Shown here: positions 1-9,307 of the stretch, piece by piece
Layout: each line of letters starts with the position of its first letter
How positions within the stretch are numbered: position 1 is the first letter of the stretch
From: Paenibacillus sp. FSL H8-0548
GTDB taxonomy: Bacteria > Bacillota > Bacilli > Paenibacillales > Paenibacillaceae
NCBI RefSeq assembly: GCF_038630985.1
Contig: NZ_CP152049.1
Location: 2,685,501-2,749,500, forward strand
Length of the DNA stretch: 64,000 bases
Direction: 5' to 3'
Program-made: the position numbers and the translations under genes
Notes under the pieces: generated by a model
Seen by the model: the letters and a program-made list of their open reading frames with translations, nothing else
What the model was told of the DNA's origin: nothing
Database searches by the model: none

Positions 1-1
1 T

Positions 2-2905
2 GATGGCTCGCTGGAGCGCACGACAAACGGAACCGGATTTATCGAGAATTATACGCTGGAGCAAATCAAGCAGTTAAATGCAAACAAGCAGTTTCCGTTA
101 GAGTTTCACAATGTCCAAATTCCGACACTGGAAGAGCAAATCGACCTCGCGAGACAATCGGGTCTAGTTATTCAGGTCGAAGTCAAAACGAGCAACCCTG
201 CCGTCATCGAAGCCATCGTTAAGCTGATCAAGGAGAAGCATGCCGAGGATCTGATCACTGTGATTTCGTTTGACAGCAATCAAATCAAAAGAATGAACGA
301 ACAGATGCCCGAGCTAACTACCGAATTGATTGTCGGTTCCGGCATCAGCAGAACTTGGGATGTGAATCGGGCCGTGCGTCAGACGCTGCTTACCGTTCAA
401 AATCTTAATGCGGTTTACAATGCGAACTTTACGCTGCTCACTCAGGACTACATGGAAGCCGCAAAGCACCGCGGTCTCACGATCGCGCCGTGGACGTTCA
501 ATAACCGCAACGATTTGATCCAATTCTTCATGTACGGCACTTGGGGGTTGACAACTGACTATGCGTATTGGGCTTCCGATTGGACCGCCTCGATCAAGCC
601 GGGCCAAGAGAAGTACACGCTGTCGGAGAACCAAAGCGTCGACGTATCTGCTGAAATTCAAACCTATAAGGGGGCTCTAACGACTATATCGCCCGAGATC
701 GTTCTGCTGGACGGTCAGGACATCGTAGAAGTGAATGGCAGCACGATCACGGCTAAGCAGTCGGGCACGGCGCATGCGCTGCTGCGCTACACAACGACGA
801 TTGACGCAGGCAATCAGTACGACCTTTATACGCAGCCTGTTTCTTTTACCGTAGAAGCAGCAGTTATTAATGTACCCGTTGCAGGTGTAATTTTAGACAA
901 AACTGAAGTTACATTGACAGAAGGCGAGCAAGCCTCGTTAATTGCAACCGCTGCACCAGAGGATGCAACGAATAAGGCAGTGACATGGAGCTCCGACAAT
1001 GAGAATGTAGCAACAGTGGATGCTAACGGCTTATTAACCGCAGTAAAAGCAGGAACAGCAAACATCACGGTTACAACGGTAGATGGAGGCTTAACAGCAA
1101 CAGCAGCTGTGACGGTAGAAGCGGCGGTATCAAAACCAGGTGATGTTACAAACGTTAAAGTCGTGCCTGGAGATCAGCAATTAGCTTTTACCTGGGAGGA
1201 TCCAGCGGATATCACACAAGTGAAGTTTGTGGTTAGCGGGGGAACCGACACTGTGGTTTATACTGTGGATCAAGGTGTAGAAAGCTCTGTGGTAACAGAC
1301 CTTGCCAATGGTACGGAATATAACATTCACCTTAGCACCATCGATGCTGATGGAAACGAATCTGACGGTTTCAGCGTAAAGGGAACACCAAAGGCAGCAT
1401 CGCAGGTGGATACAACATCTCCGAGAGAGGTAACAGGACAAAAAGTGATTGTTAGCGACCAGAAGCTTATCTTAAGCTGGACTGACCCAACAGATAGCGA
1501 TTTAGACTCCATTAAAATTAGCGGTCATGGTGACACGGAGACAGCAGATGTGTTTGTAGACAAAGGTGTTGAAACCTATACCTTTGAAGGATTAAGAAAC
1601 AGAACACAATATGAGTTCCTGATTACCACCTTAGACACACATGGCAATGAATCTTCTGGTATTGTAGTGGTAGGTACACCAAGAGCAAACGATGACGGCA
1701 ATACATCATCCGGTGGATCAGGTTCCACTGGAAACACATCAGACGGTGCAGAGGTTAATGACAACGGCCAAGTGAGCGTTAAACCAACGTTAAATGCCAA
1801 TGGTAAAGCAGCAGCTAAGCTGGGCGCTGGAACGATGAAGAGTGCACTTGAAAAAGCCACAGGCGACACGCTTCAAATTAAAGTAGAAGCTGCTGCGAAT
1901 AGGAATGAACTAGAAATTGAGCTTCCAGTAGATGAGCTATTAAGCAATGGAAGTGCTTCGATCAACACCATCGAGGTCGATACAGGTTTTGCTACCGTAA
2001 CGGTATCCACTAAGTTGATTTCTAGAAGTTCCGAAGCGGCGAAGAATGTGACGATTTCTGTAGCTAAAGCCGATGTCTCCCGTTTACCAGCTGAGACACA
2101 AGATCAATTGAAGGATGCTGTAGTGTATGACTTCAACCTAGCAGTTGACGGAAAGAAGGTCAGCGAGTTTGATGGTCGAAGTGACGTGCAAGTGGCTGTA
2201 CCATACGAGCTTCAACCAGGTGAGCATCCGAATAAGGTTGTCATTTATTACATCAGCGACAACGGGGAGCTAAAGGTTGTAACGAATGGTAAGTACAATG
2301 CAGAAACAGGCAACGTAGAATTCAAGCCTAAACACTCCGGTAAGTATGCAGCAGCCTATGTGGAAGCAAGCTTTAAAGATGTAACGAAAGCATGGGCGAA
2401 GGATTCAATCGAAGCATTAGCGGCAAGAGGCATTGTCAGTGGAATGGGCGAAGGACAGTTCAAGCCAGACGGTAAAGTGACAAGAGCTGAATTTATTACG
2501 ATGCTGATGAATGTATTCGGTCTAACGGATGCCAATGCAACAACAACGCTTTCCGACGTTAAGGCAGGGGCATGGTACTATGATCAAGTTGCAACAGCCT
2601 ACCAGCTGGGCATCGTGAGTGGAAGACCCAATGGAAGCTTCGGCGTCCATGAAGAAATTACAAGACAAGACATGGCTGTTATGGCTTATCAAGCCGCTAA
2701 TCATGTACAATTGCAGCTAAGCGGCAGCGCATCTGAAGCCTTTACAGATCGTCTTGCGATTTCTGATTATGCACAGAAAGCAGTAGCAGCGATGCAAGCT
2801 GAAGGCATTATTAATGGAATGGGTAATGGTGAATTTGCACCGAAACAACAGGCAACTAGAGCACAGGCTGCTGTTATTATTCATGCGATCTTAGATCGCA
2901 TGTAA
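2..2905 (+). CDS. Glycerophosphodiester phosphodiesterase-like SLH surface protein (5' truncated by window edge)
   Basis: The reading frame is open from base 2, so the true start lies upstream. The first ~190 residues resemble the second half of a GDPD TIM barrel, including a VEVKT motif typical of the metal-binding EVK strand and a late PWTFN motif. Then come a BIG2-like Ig domain (codons ~285-365), two fibronectin type III domains (~375-560), a Gly/Ser linker, a beta-rich module with a VPYELQPGEH motif, and three SLH repeats at the C-terminus (SFKDV, TLSDV and FTDRL starts). GDPD-SLH proteins are known surface enzymes of Gram-positives; SLH repeats bind pyruvylated cell-wall polymer. Base composition becomes visibly AT-richer after about position 850, where the Ig/FN3/SLH part begins, suggesting a fusion of modules of different origin. 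An intrinsic terminator follows directly. Confident in architecture; catalytic activity cannot be judged because the N-terminus is missing. Confidence 0.85.
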   Translation, partial: DGSLERTTNGTGFIENYTLEQIKQLNANKQFPLEFHNVQIPTLEEQIDLARQSGLVIQVEVKTSNPAVIEAIVKLIKEKHAEDLITVISFDSNQIKRMNEQMPELTTELIVGSGISRTWDVNRAVRQTLLTVQNLNAVYNANFTLLTQDYMEAAKHRGLTIAPWTFNNRNDLIQFFMYGTWGLTTDYAYWASDWTASIKPGQEKYTLSENQSVDVSAEIQTYKGALTTISPEIVLLDGQDIVEVNGSTITAKQSGTAHALLRYTTTIDAGNQYDLYTQPVSFTVEAAVINVPVAGVILDKTEVTLTEGEQASLIATAAPEDATNKAVTWSSDNENVATVDANGLLTAVKAGTANITVTTVDGGLTATAAVTVEAAVSKPGDVTNVKVVPGDQQLAFTWEDPADITQVKFVVSGGTDTVVYTVDQGVESSVVTDLANGTEYNIHLSTIDADGNESDGFSVKGTPKAASQVDTTSPREVTGQKVIVSDQKLILSWTDPTDSDLDSIKISGHGDTETADVFVDKGVETYTFEGLRNRTQYEFLITTLDTHGNESSGIVVVGTPRANDDGNTSSGGSGSTGNTSDGAEVNDNGQVSVKPTLNANGKAAAKLGAGTMKSALEKATGDTLQIKVEAAANRNELEIELPVDELLSNGSASINTIEVDTGFATVTVSTKLISRSSEAAKNVTISVAKADVSRLPAETQDQLKDAVVYDFNLAVDGKKVSEFDGRSDVQVAVPYELQPGEHPNKVVIYYISDNGELKVVTNGKYNAETGNVEFKPKHSGKYAAAYVEASFKDVTKAWAKDSIEALAARGIVSGMGEGQFKPDGKVTRAEFITMLMNVFGLTDANATTTLSDVKAGAWYYDQVATAYQLGIVSGRPNGSFGVHEEITRQDMAVMAYQAANHVQLQLSGSASEAFTDRLAISDYAQKAVAAMQAEGIINGMGNGEFAPKQQATRAQAAVIIHAILDRM

Positions 2906-2942
2906 GATACAGGAAACTAAGCAAACACCAGGAGGATAGAAC

Positions 2943-2977
2943 AAGAGGGTTCCTGTAACTTGAGGAACCCTCTTATT
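2943..2977 (+). terminator. Intrinsic terminator of the GDPD-SLH gene
   Basis: A perfect 12-bp stem (AAGAGGGTTCCT with AGGAACCCTCTT) with an 8-base loop lies 37 bases after the stop codon. The tail is only weakly T-rich (ATTCACTCTTT), so the hairpin may work in both directions. Confidence 0.75.
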
Positions 2978-3066
2978 CACTCTTTAGTGCGTTAAGAATT
3001 TAAGTGAGATAGATAATCCGAGCGGAGTTATAATGGCCAAATTCGCCCTTATCCATTAAAATTATT

Positions 3067-4628
3067 TTATATGAATCAATTTCATAAATATAAAGCCTTG
3101 CTACGACTAGCTTCTTAAGGCATAGAAAAAGGAGTACCTCCCCAAATCTCGAATAGGTAAAGTTACCACACCATACCAAAGAGAAAAGGAGGAACTCCCT
3201 ATGCCATATATACGACACGAGAGCTTATTTACCCTGCAAGAGCTTTATGAAATGGAACAAAAAGATCGTTTCCTTGAGATTTTCTCTACCATCGATATTA
3301 CGCCTATCTTGCGCTTGGTCAGAAAAACATCTCTTTATGGCGCTCCCGTTGAAGTGAATTACAGGGCGATGGTCTATTCCTTAATCGTTAGAATCGTTGA
3401 ACGTATTCCTACGATCAAAGATTTAATAAAGCGTCTTCAGCATGACATCCTATTCCGCTTGGATTGTGGCTTTATGCTTTCAGAAGCCATTCCTTCTGCA
3501 TCTTCCTATTCCAGGCTGGTGCGCAAGATGAGCCAAAGCTATGCGCTAGAAGAAATGCAAGACCAGTTGTTAAAGCAAGCCATGGCAGAATCATTCATTA
3601 CGGACGATACCGTTGCCATAGATGCAACTCATATCGAGGCTCGGGATCAAGCGCCTGCAAAGCAAGAAAAGGAAAAACCCAAACCTAAAAAGCGTGGTCG
3701 AAAATCAAAAGCCGAACGTGAAGCTTGGCTCGAACAAAAACAAGAAGAAGAGAAACAAAAGCCAATCTTCGAGAAAGAAATCGCTGCACAACTCAGCGAG
3801 ACGTTCCATGTTCTAAGGGATGAAATGCCTCTTCACCCGCAGTGGGGAATCAAGAAAAATAGTGATGGGAAAAACGTCTTTTGGTATGGCTATAAAGGTC
3901 ATCTTGCAGTCGGAACCAAGAGTCAATATATCCTTGGAGCCATGCTCTCTTCTGGGAACTTGAATGATGGTAAAGCCGCGATTCCGCTCCTAAAAGGGAT
4001 TGCTTTGCAGCATCCAAATTTCCATTTCAACTATGCAGCGATGGATGCAGGTTACGATTATGAGCCCATATATAAGCAAGTGCGAGAAGCGAAGGCTCAT
4101 GCCGTTATCGCTTATAACCGTCGGCGAGAACCCGAACTTGTCGGGTTTGACGAACACTTCGCCCCTACCTGTGTGAGAGAGCATTCGTATCGTTACGACA
4201 GCTACGACTCGAAATATGAAACGCTCAAATACGTACGACCGAAAGAATGTGAGAGCTGTCCATTAACGCATGATTCACTTTGCCAGAAGGTTTACAAGAT
4301 GAAGATCACAATTGATCTTAGAAAGTATAGTGCTCCGGCTCGAGGCTCGAAACTTTGGAAAGAAATCGCTAAAAAACGATCTGCAGTCGAAAGAGTGAAT
4401 GCTTACCTAAAGGAATTCTTCCAGTTGAACAATGTAAGACATCGAACAGGTCAAAAAGCGAAAGCACATTTTAACTTGGTAACGCTGGTTTATAATTGCA
4501 CAAAGTTAGCATGCGATCGTCTAAGTCGCCAATTACAAGAAGTAGCAGCATAATTTAAAAAACGAAAATGCTCACATTCGGTTAGTCTACGATTCTTTAA
4601 CTATGCATTATGAAATTGATTCATATAA
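3067..4628 (+). mobile_element. Insertion sequence with DDE transposase, IS1182-like
   Basis: A perfect 21-bp inverted repeat bounds the element: positions 3067-3087 and 4608-4628, reading TTATATGAATCAATTTCATA from the left. Similarity continues imperfectly inwards for roughly 25 more bases. The element is about 1.56 kb and carries one transposase gene. No convincing target-site duplication was found: the flanks are AATTATT and TTAAAAA, both very AT-rich. The bases 2978-3066 and 4629-4692 outside it hold no recognisable gene. Family assignment rests on the protein's layout and is tentative. Confidence 0.8.
3201..4553 (+). CDS. DDE transposase, IS1182-like (DDE_Tnp_1 fold)
   Basis: A 450-residue transposase that should catalyse cut-and-paste movement of the surrounding element. 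The N-terminal ~120 residues resemble the InsH N-terminal DNA-binding region (RIPTIKDLIKRL, YSRLVRKM). The catalytic acidic residues fit IDATHIEA (first D), AAMDAGYDY (second D) and SAVERVNAYLKEFF (E). A long Lys/Glu-rich stretch around residues 150-190 lies between the first and second D, and a Cys pair (CESCPL ... LCQK) precedes the E. The start is set by a strong AAAGGAGG site. The frame is intact and all three acidic residues are present, so the element may be active. Confidence 0.85.
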   Translation: MPYIRHESLFTLQELYEMEQKDRFLEIFSTIDITPILRLVRKTSLYGAPVEVNYRAMVYSLIVRIVERIPTIKDLIKRLQHDILFRLDCGFMLSEAIPSASSYSRLVRKMSQSYALEEMQDQLLKQAMAESFITDDTVAIDATHIEARDQAPAKQEKEKPKPKKRGRKSKAEREAWLEQKQEEEKQKPIFEKEIAAQLSETFHVLRDEMPLHPQWGIKKNSDGKNVFWYGYKGHLAVGTKSQYILGAMLSSGNLNDGKAAIPLLKGIALQHPNFHFNYAAMDAGYDYEPIYKQVREAKAHAVIAYNRRREPELVGFDEHFAPTCVREHSYRYDSYDSKYETLKYVRPKECESCPLTHDSLCQKVYKMKITIDLRKYSAPARGSKLWKEIAKKRSAVERVNAYLKEFFQLNNVRHRTGQKAKAHFNLVTLVYNCTKLACDRLSRQLQEVAA

Positions 4629-4692
4629 TTAAAAACGTAAGTTTTTCAGTGGCCTCGCAGTTCGCTTCTGGTTTGATTTTCGTAATATATTA

Positions 4693-5292
4693 CTAGGTGT
4701 TGCTGGACATAAAGTCAGTAATTTCCTTGTAGTTTGTGTTGTCTGGCGCAGGAGCAGTGTTCGTTACGCCCCAATAGTCGCCATTGATCGATTCATCCTC
4801 AGGAAAGGCGTATAAATCCAGATCATGAAGAATGCGATGCATATAACGTAAGGCATCGGGATCATGCTTCTCATTCGCGATTGCAGCAAGCTCAATCAGG
4901 TTTTGCATATCGATTTCCAGACCTTGAAGCTCAGCAAGCTCGCTGCCAATGGTGCGATACTGCTGTGGATCGAATACTTCTGATTTCAAAAAATCGTTCC
5001 AAGCTGCATCGTTATCAGGCGTATAGTTTTCAATGCCGCCACCGGTAACTTTCAGATCGAACAATGCGTGGTATTGTTTCAGTTTTTTAATGGCACGGCT
5101 TTCTGATGAATATTCAACGAATGTTATATTTGGTATATGTATGGGCTTCATCTTAGACGTCGCAGCTTCTATCTTCGATGGCCCAGCATTAACCTTATCC
5201 GCAATGTAGGTCCCTCCCCAAACAGCAATGCCGCTTACAATTGTAACGGCGATTCCGATACCGAGCAGGTTTTCCTTTAATGTTGTTTGCAA
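4693..5292 (-). CDS. Unrecognised membrane-anchored protein
   Basis: A 199-residue protein I do not recognise. Residues ~8-32 form one hydrophobic segment (LGIGIAVTIVSGIAVWGGTYIA), probably an uncleaved anchor because no clear cleavage site or lipobox Cys follows. The remainder is mostly charged, predicted helical and probably extracytoplasmic, with no cysteines and no recognisable catalytic motif. The tail is Asn/Asp/Pro-rich. An AAGGGGGAAC Shine-Dalgarno lies immediately before the ATG, supporting a real gene. It stands alone: an IS lies downstream and a long gene-poor stretch upstream, so context gives no functional clue. Confidence 0.6.
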   Translation of the reverse strand: MQTTLKENLLGIGIAVTIVSGIAVWGGTYIADKVNAGPSKIEAATSKMKPIHIPNITFVEYSSESRAIKKLKQYHALFDLKVTGGGIENYTPDNDAAWNDFLKSEVFDPQQYRTIGSELAELQGLEIDMQNLIELAAIANEKHDPDALRYMHRILHDLDLYAFPEDESINGDYWGVTNTAPAPDNTNYKEITDFMSSNT

Positions 5293-5391
5293 TTGATGTT
5301 CCCCCTTGATGAAAGCTTTCGAAAGTATATACCGATCATTTCAACAAAGGTTGCTATTTCAGAAAATAAAAAACTTGCTTAGAAGCTAAAT

Positions 5392-5426
5392 AAGAAGAGC
5401 CGTGTTCACTAAACGAGGCTCTTCTT
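5392..5426. terminator. Hairpin, possible terminator
   Basis: A perfect 10-bp stem (AAGAAGAGCC at 5392-5401 with GGCTCTTCTT at 5417-5426) surrounds a 15-base loop. It lies upstream of the minus-strand gene 4693-5292. No long T-run follows on either side, so function as a terminator is uncertain. Confidence 0.35.
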
Positions 5427-5539
5427 ATGATCTAAAAAACATCTGTAATTCGTTCCTAATTATCATTACAATCCGATGCTCCATACGACCCGAAATTCGC
5501 TATATCACGCGCTAAAGTCTCCGCTTGATTAAGGAGAAG

Positions 5540-5880
5540 CGCCTACACTGCACTTTCTACAATGAAAACCTCACATGAGAGCTGTTTCAGACGGCTACAT
5601 TGTAATTATGCAGTAGAATGAGCTTCAAACCAACGAATATCGTCCTAGAATAGGGAAACTATTGTAGAAACTACAGTGTACGTGCCCTAGTTAGGCTAGT
5701 AACGTCGATTACGTTGTACAAACTACAACGTAGCCTTCTTTCTATAGCGCTGAACCCATCGAGCTAGCACGACCGATCTAAGAACCAGAGAAAGAAAGCT
5801 AAAGTAACCCAACTAGATAAGTTGAACGAGAGATTTACGTTTTGGGCGCTGCACGAGAAGATTATTCTTACGCATATATC
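5540..5880 (+). repeat. Intergenic repeat family R1, copy A
   Basis: About 220 bases (5540-5760) match 52025-52235 in the same orientation at roughly 80% by eye, sharing runs such as CATGAGAGCTGTTTCAGA, CCAACGAATATCG, CTACAGTGTACGT and ACGTCGATTACGTTGTACAA. It is rich in paired TACAATG/CATTGTA and ACGTTGT/ACAACGT words, so it can fold into several hairpins. A second module at 5813-5880 (AAGTTGAAC ... CGTTTTGGGCGCTG) matches 51715-51760. I see no coding gene in 5293-6024; the rest of that stretch holds nothing recognisable. Confidence 0.7.
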
Positions 5881-6024
5881 GTACCAAACTTTTTTATCTT
5901 CTTTGCTGCAGGAAAAGTCAATTCTCTCGAATTATCTCTTGTTGACGGGAGCTAGGGGATGACTAATAGACAGGTTGTTCCTCACGGCTTTCGGGATGTG
6001 ATTACAGCTATGATTAAATATTAA

Positions 6025-6800
6025 TTATTTTTTATAACCAAAATCCGGAATCGCAAGCCATCTCTTACGCAATTCATGAGCCGCGTATTTCGGTTTTCTG
6101 TCACGGGTGAAAATCCCTTTTTTGTTGCCTTAAACACGGATAAAGCCTTGACTCGTGTTAAAGTCTGCGAAGTTCCATACTTGCTCTCCAATGAAATGCT
6201 CAAACTCATCAAAAACCTCGTGATTTATTCGCAAATACTCGACCTGAAACTCCTTTGAAGGGTATAGTGATACGCTTTCAATGGCTCCCAAAGATTCACA
6301 TTATTAATGTTAAGGCTGCCCTGTGCACTATTTAGTTCACCTATCATGTATTGATCTTGATCCATGATGCGTGCATGCACCGCTGCATCGCCAACGTAGG
6401 AGATTTCAGACTGAACAACGCCCGTTGTTTCCTCCAAAGCTGTAACGATGGTTATATCCTTGACGTAGGTATGAGGGGTTGTATAAATTTTTACGGGTCT
6501 ATGAATACCGGCATAATTGAAAAAATCGAAATTCGGTTTATTTGTTTTGACATGTCCAAGTCCTGGAATCTCTTTCTCGCTGTATGAACCAATTGGAAGT
6601 GTTGTTTCATCCAATATATTGTTTACTGCGACAGTTAAACTTGGAATCGTGAACTCTCTTTCATAGCATACAATGCCTACGTGATTGCGAATTTCAGCAG
6701 TAACACCTACATCATTATAAGAAGCAGGTACGGCCATATTCATCGTATCGTTAAGCTTAGCTTCATACCATTTTTCATCTAATAGATACCAGTACGGTTG
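6025..6800 (-). pseudogene. uidA: Decayed beta-glucuronidase (GH2) gene
   Basis: Pieces of a UidA-type GH2 protein are recognisable in order on the minus strand. Near 6730 is VPASYNDVGV (compare VPGSFND), then YEREFTIP, DFFNYAGIHRPVKIYTTP and NVNLWEPLKAYHYTL. The frame then shifts near 6250 and jumps to the extreme C-terminus: EYLRINHEVFDEF, GEQVWNFADFNTSQGFIRV and [19 protein letters not shown]. Compared with the ~600-residue family, a short stretch is missing after REFTIP, and some 250 residues holding the catalytic glutamates are missing at the jump. An in-frame TAA (6130-6132) lies between FIRV and GNKKG. The N-terminus ends abruptly where the AraC relic begins. It is clearly non-functional as a hydrolase. 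It suggests the lineage once used beta-glucuronides, in line with the uronate cluster downstream. Confidence 0.85.
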
Positions 6801-6802
6801 TT

Positions 6803-7566
6803 TTGGCGGAAGACGGCTCTGTGATTTTGGGACACGAACGAGATCGGATTCCTAATTTTTTATTAAGATTTGTTCAGGAGGATATGCATGAGGCTAATAC
6901 TTGGGTTGTAGGGCCGTTTCTGATGCAAATGCCGGATACGGATAAGATCGTTTCCAAAGTACAGAGTGCTGTTAACCTGCTGAGTCGTACACAGCTCATT
7001 CATGAGACTCCTTATGGCATCATTAACAAGAATATAGAGCACGGAGATAAAACAAAATTGGATGAAATGATGCCAGAAAGCAAGCACTGGTATGATTTTT
7101 TATCAAGATTTCCGAATCAGCCGGTTAGGGCGATGAAAAACATGCTCATTATTCTCAATACTATTTTACGAATAGCAGCGGAGAAGGGAAAGGTGCATCC
7201 GTTTTTCCTTCATCATCTGTCCGAGAAATTTTCGAAGCAAATTGAACGTTCGGAAAGTATAAATTCACTTAATGCGATAGTAGTGCTCATGTTTAGCGAG
7301 TATTGTGATTTGGTTAAGTCTCGCGCAGTTTTGGGTTATTCATCTGTAGTGCAGAAAGCGGCGCAGCATATTACTGTTCACTTTAGCAAATCATTTGATT
7401 TAAATCAGCTTTCTGAATATTGTCTTGTGCATCCTGCGCATTTGTCGCGACAATTCAAGAAGGAAACAGGTATGACGTTAACTGTTTTGATGATGCGGGA
7501 TATTTTACGCGAATATTTAAAAAGCTAGAAGGAATGACGCCGACCCAATATATAAAACTAAACTAA
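6803..7566 (+). pseudogene. Decayed AraC-family regulator
   Basis: From a TTG at 6803 a 241-codon frame ends in the first AraC helix-turn-helix (HPAHLSRQFKKETGMTLT). The missing end of the same domain continues in another frame just after the break near 7480: CFDDAGYFTRIFKKLEGMTP then TQYIKLN and a stop at 7564-7566. About 25-30 residues between the two helix-turn-helix halves are deleted, with a frameshift. The frame also runs open upstream of the TTG without a credible start or ribosome-binding site, so the N-terminus is probably lost too. It abuts the uidA relic head to head, suggesting one old divergently transcribed glucuronide locus decaying together. Confidence 0.8.
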
Positions 7567-7720
7567 TTAGTCGAACGAGACAAAAAAAGCAACCTGAGTC
7601 AAATTTGACGGCATATTAAGCAACTAAAATGAAAGCTATTTAAAGCCAACTGTAATATTATATGAGCAGACTCAATTGAGCCTCTGATAATAGCATTCAA
7701 ATGTAGAGGGTGAGAGTGAT

Positions 7721-8644
7721 ATGGATGAATGGAAAACTCCGTTATACCAAGCGAAAATAATGGATAAATGGTTAACCGCCTTTTATCAGGTGAGAGGTTC
7801 GGAGCTGCCCATCAATAATTTCCACTCGCATCACGAATACGAAATCTATTATTTTTGTGGAGGAGAGTGTAAATATTTAATTAATAATCGGATATATGAT
7901 TTGCAGCCAGGTGATATTATCTTATTGGACGGGCTGACTTTGCATAAACCGAATCCGCGTGATGTCAGCACCTACACGAGGAGCATGCTTCATTTTTCAC
8001 CTACTTGGCTGCAAGAGCTAATGACTGTGCTGGGTGTCCCCAATTTGCTCGCACCGTTTCAAAATTTAAACAACTGCTTGTTGCGAACAGGGAATGATGA
8101 ATCGGGGCAATTTGTTGATGCTCAGATGAAGAAACTTGCAATTCTTTTAGTCCAAATGGATGATGAGATGCAGAAAACGGGTAAAAAAAGCGAGCTGTTA
8201 GAGGCTGAAGTGAAGCTGGAGCTCGTGCAATTGCTGTTAGGTATATATAAAATGGCTCAACGAGAATTCATGCATGTGAAGAAAAAAATGACAAGTAAAG
8301 AGCAGCATGCTGAAGCCATTTCAACATGGATTGACGCTCATTACATGGAGAAAGTTAGTCTGGATCAATTAGCCGCTGACTTAAATCTGAGCAAGTATTA
8401 TGCCGCGCATATATTCAAGGAAGTGTCAGGCTTTACCGTAATGGAATATGTGATGGGATGCCGATTAAATCAAGTGAAGTATTTGCTCGAAATGGAGCCG
8501 GATCAATCGTTAGCCGACGTGTCCCGTGCTGCTGGTTTTGAAAGCGTATCGCATTTCAGTCGCTATTTTAAAGACAAAATGAATGTCACTCCTTCCCGTT
8601 ATCGTGCGAATAAGCGCATCCAGAGGCAGCAAACTCAAGATTAA
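7721..8644 (+). CDS. AraC-family transcriptional regulator with cupin sensor domain
   Basis: A 307-residue regulator. Residues ~20-100 are an AraC-type cupin (SHHEYEIYYFCGGE, then LQPGDIILLDGLTLHKPNP), which in this family binds a sugar or related ligand. Residues ~205-300 hold the paired helix-turn-helix, ending with the signature SVSHFSRYFKDKMNVTPSRY. The ATG is preceded by a GAGGGTGAG purine run. It is monocistronic, in an area without obvious targets; the broken glucuronide locus upstream is one possible former partner. The ligand cannot be deduced. Confidence 0.85.
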   Translation: MDEWKTPLYQAKIMDKWLTAFYQVRGSELPINNFHSHHEYEIYYFCGGECKYLINNRIYDLQPGDIILLDGLTLHKPNPRDVSTYTRSMLHFSPTWLQELMTVLGVPNLLAPFQNLNNCLLRTGNDESGQFVDAQMKKLAILLVQMDDEMQKTGKKSELLEAEVKLELVQLLLGIYKMAQREFMHVKKKMTSKEQHAEAISTWIDAHYMEKVSLDQLAADLNLSKYYAAHIFKEVSGFTVMEYVMGCRLNQVKYLLEMEPDQSLADVSRAAGFESVSHFSRYFKDKMNVTPSRYRANKRIQRQQTQD

Positions 8645-8711
8645 ATGGGATGTCATGCATTGATTGATAAAAAGTTGGATTATAACTATATTCGTTTATG
8701 AAAGCAGGCTG

Positions 8712-9131
8712 ATGACAATGGAGTGTAATTACTGCGCGAATGATGGCCGGTTGGAGAAGATTATGATTGAGATCACGAAGCTTCGGGTTTCAACCGTATA
8801 TTTATTTAGAGAACAGACATACAAAGGCAGATGTGTAGTAGCGCTGAACGAGCATCACAATGAATTATTTCATTTAACACAGGAAGCACAAGATGCCTAT
8901 ATGAGAGATGTTGCGCAAGTGGCGTCTGCGATAGAAAAAGCTTTTACACCAGGTAAAATTAATTATGGTGCGTTTGGCGATACGATGCCTCATGTTCATT
9001 TCCATATTGTTCCCAAGCAGAAGGATGGACCGGAGTGGGGAAAAATGTTTGAGATGAATCCTTCGGGAAATAAGCAGCTTACGGAAGAACAATACCAAGA
9101 TCTGATTGAACAGATCAAACAGCATCTGTAG
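8712..9131 (+). CDS. HIT-family nucleotide-binding hydrolase
   Basis: A histidine-triad protein of about 139 residues, probably cytoplasmic and acting on nucleotide phosphoramidates or dinucleotides as this superfamily does. The HIT signature HVHFHIVPK is intact, with the catalytic central His. A CNYC pair near the N-terminus may bind metal, as in some family members. The open frame extends back to 8664, but the longer version has an unconvincing hydrophobic N-terminus; ATG 8712 or 8718 is more plausible. A remnant terminator stem begins near 9222. Confidence 0.85.
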   Translation: MTMECNYCANDGRLEKIMIEITKLRVSTVYLFREQTYKGRCVVALNEHHNELFHLTQEAQDAYMRDVAQVASAIEKAFTPGKINYGAFGDTMPHVHFHIVPKQKDGPEWGKMFEMNPSGNKQLTEEQYQDLIEQIKQHL

Positions 9132-9155
9132 GTTTAGAGAAGAAAAGCTGGAAAG

Positions 9156-9219
9156 TCAAGGTGAAACGGCTGTCGCCGTCCTTTGGCGGTGCTGCGCGTT
9201 TCATTCCGGAGAAATATAA
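9156..9219 (+). repeat. Intergenic repeat family R3, copy 1
   Basis: This ~64-base GC-rich element matches the reverse complement of 51931-51997. Shared words include GGTGAAACGGCT, TCGCCGTCCTTTGGCGG and GCGCGTTTCATT. It contains CGCC/GGCG and GAAACG/CGTTTC pairs, so it can form a hairpin. It lies between the HIT gene and the IS3-family element. Confidence 0.7.
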
Positions 9220-9307
9220 TAGCTCGCACCTCATCTGATATGCTCCCATCGTAGTAGACAGTAGAAAAAACAAAACTTCTACTTCTACCATGATAGGAGT
9301 TTTTGCT

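Noticed and set aside
3055..4634. ATTAAAA on both sides of the first IS as a target-site duplication
   Set aside because: The left copy is several bases away from the terminal repeat while the right copy overlaps it, so the spacing is inconsistent; AT-rich flanks make chance matches likely.
5311..5325. cre-like site upstream of the minus-strand membrane protein gene
   Set aside because: The sequence GAAAGCTTTCGAA lacks the central CG of the consensus at the right place.
6076..6258. Plus-strand 60-codon frame over the uidA relic
   Set aside because: Opposite-strand shadow; the minus strand carries clear GH2 similarity.
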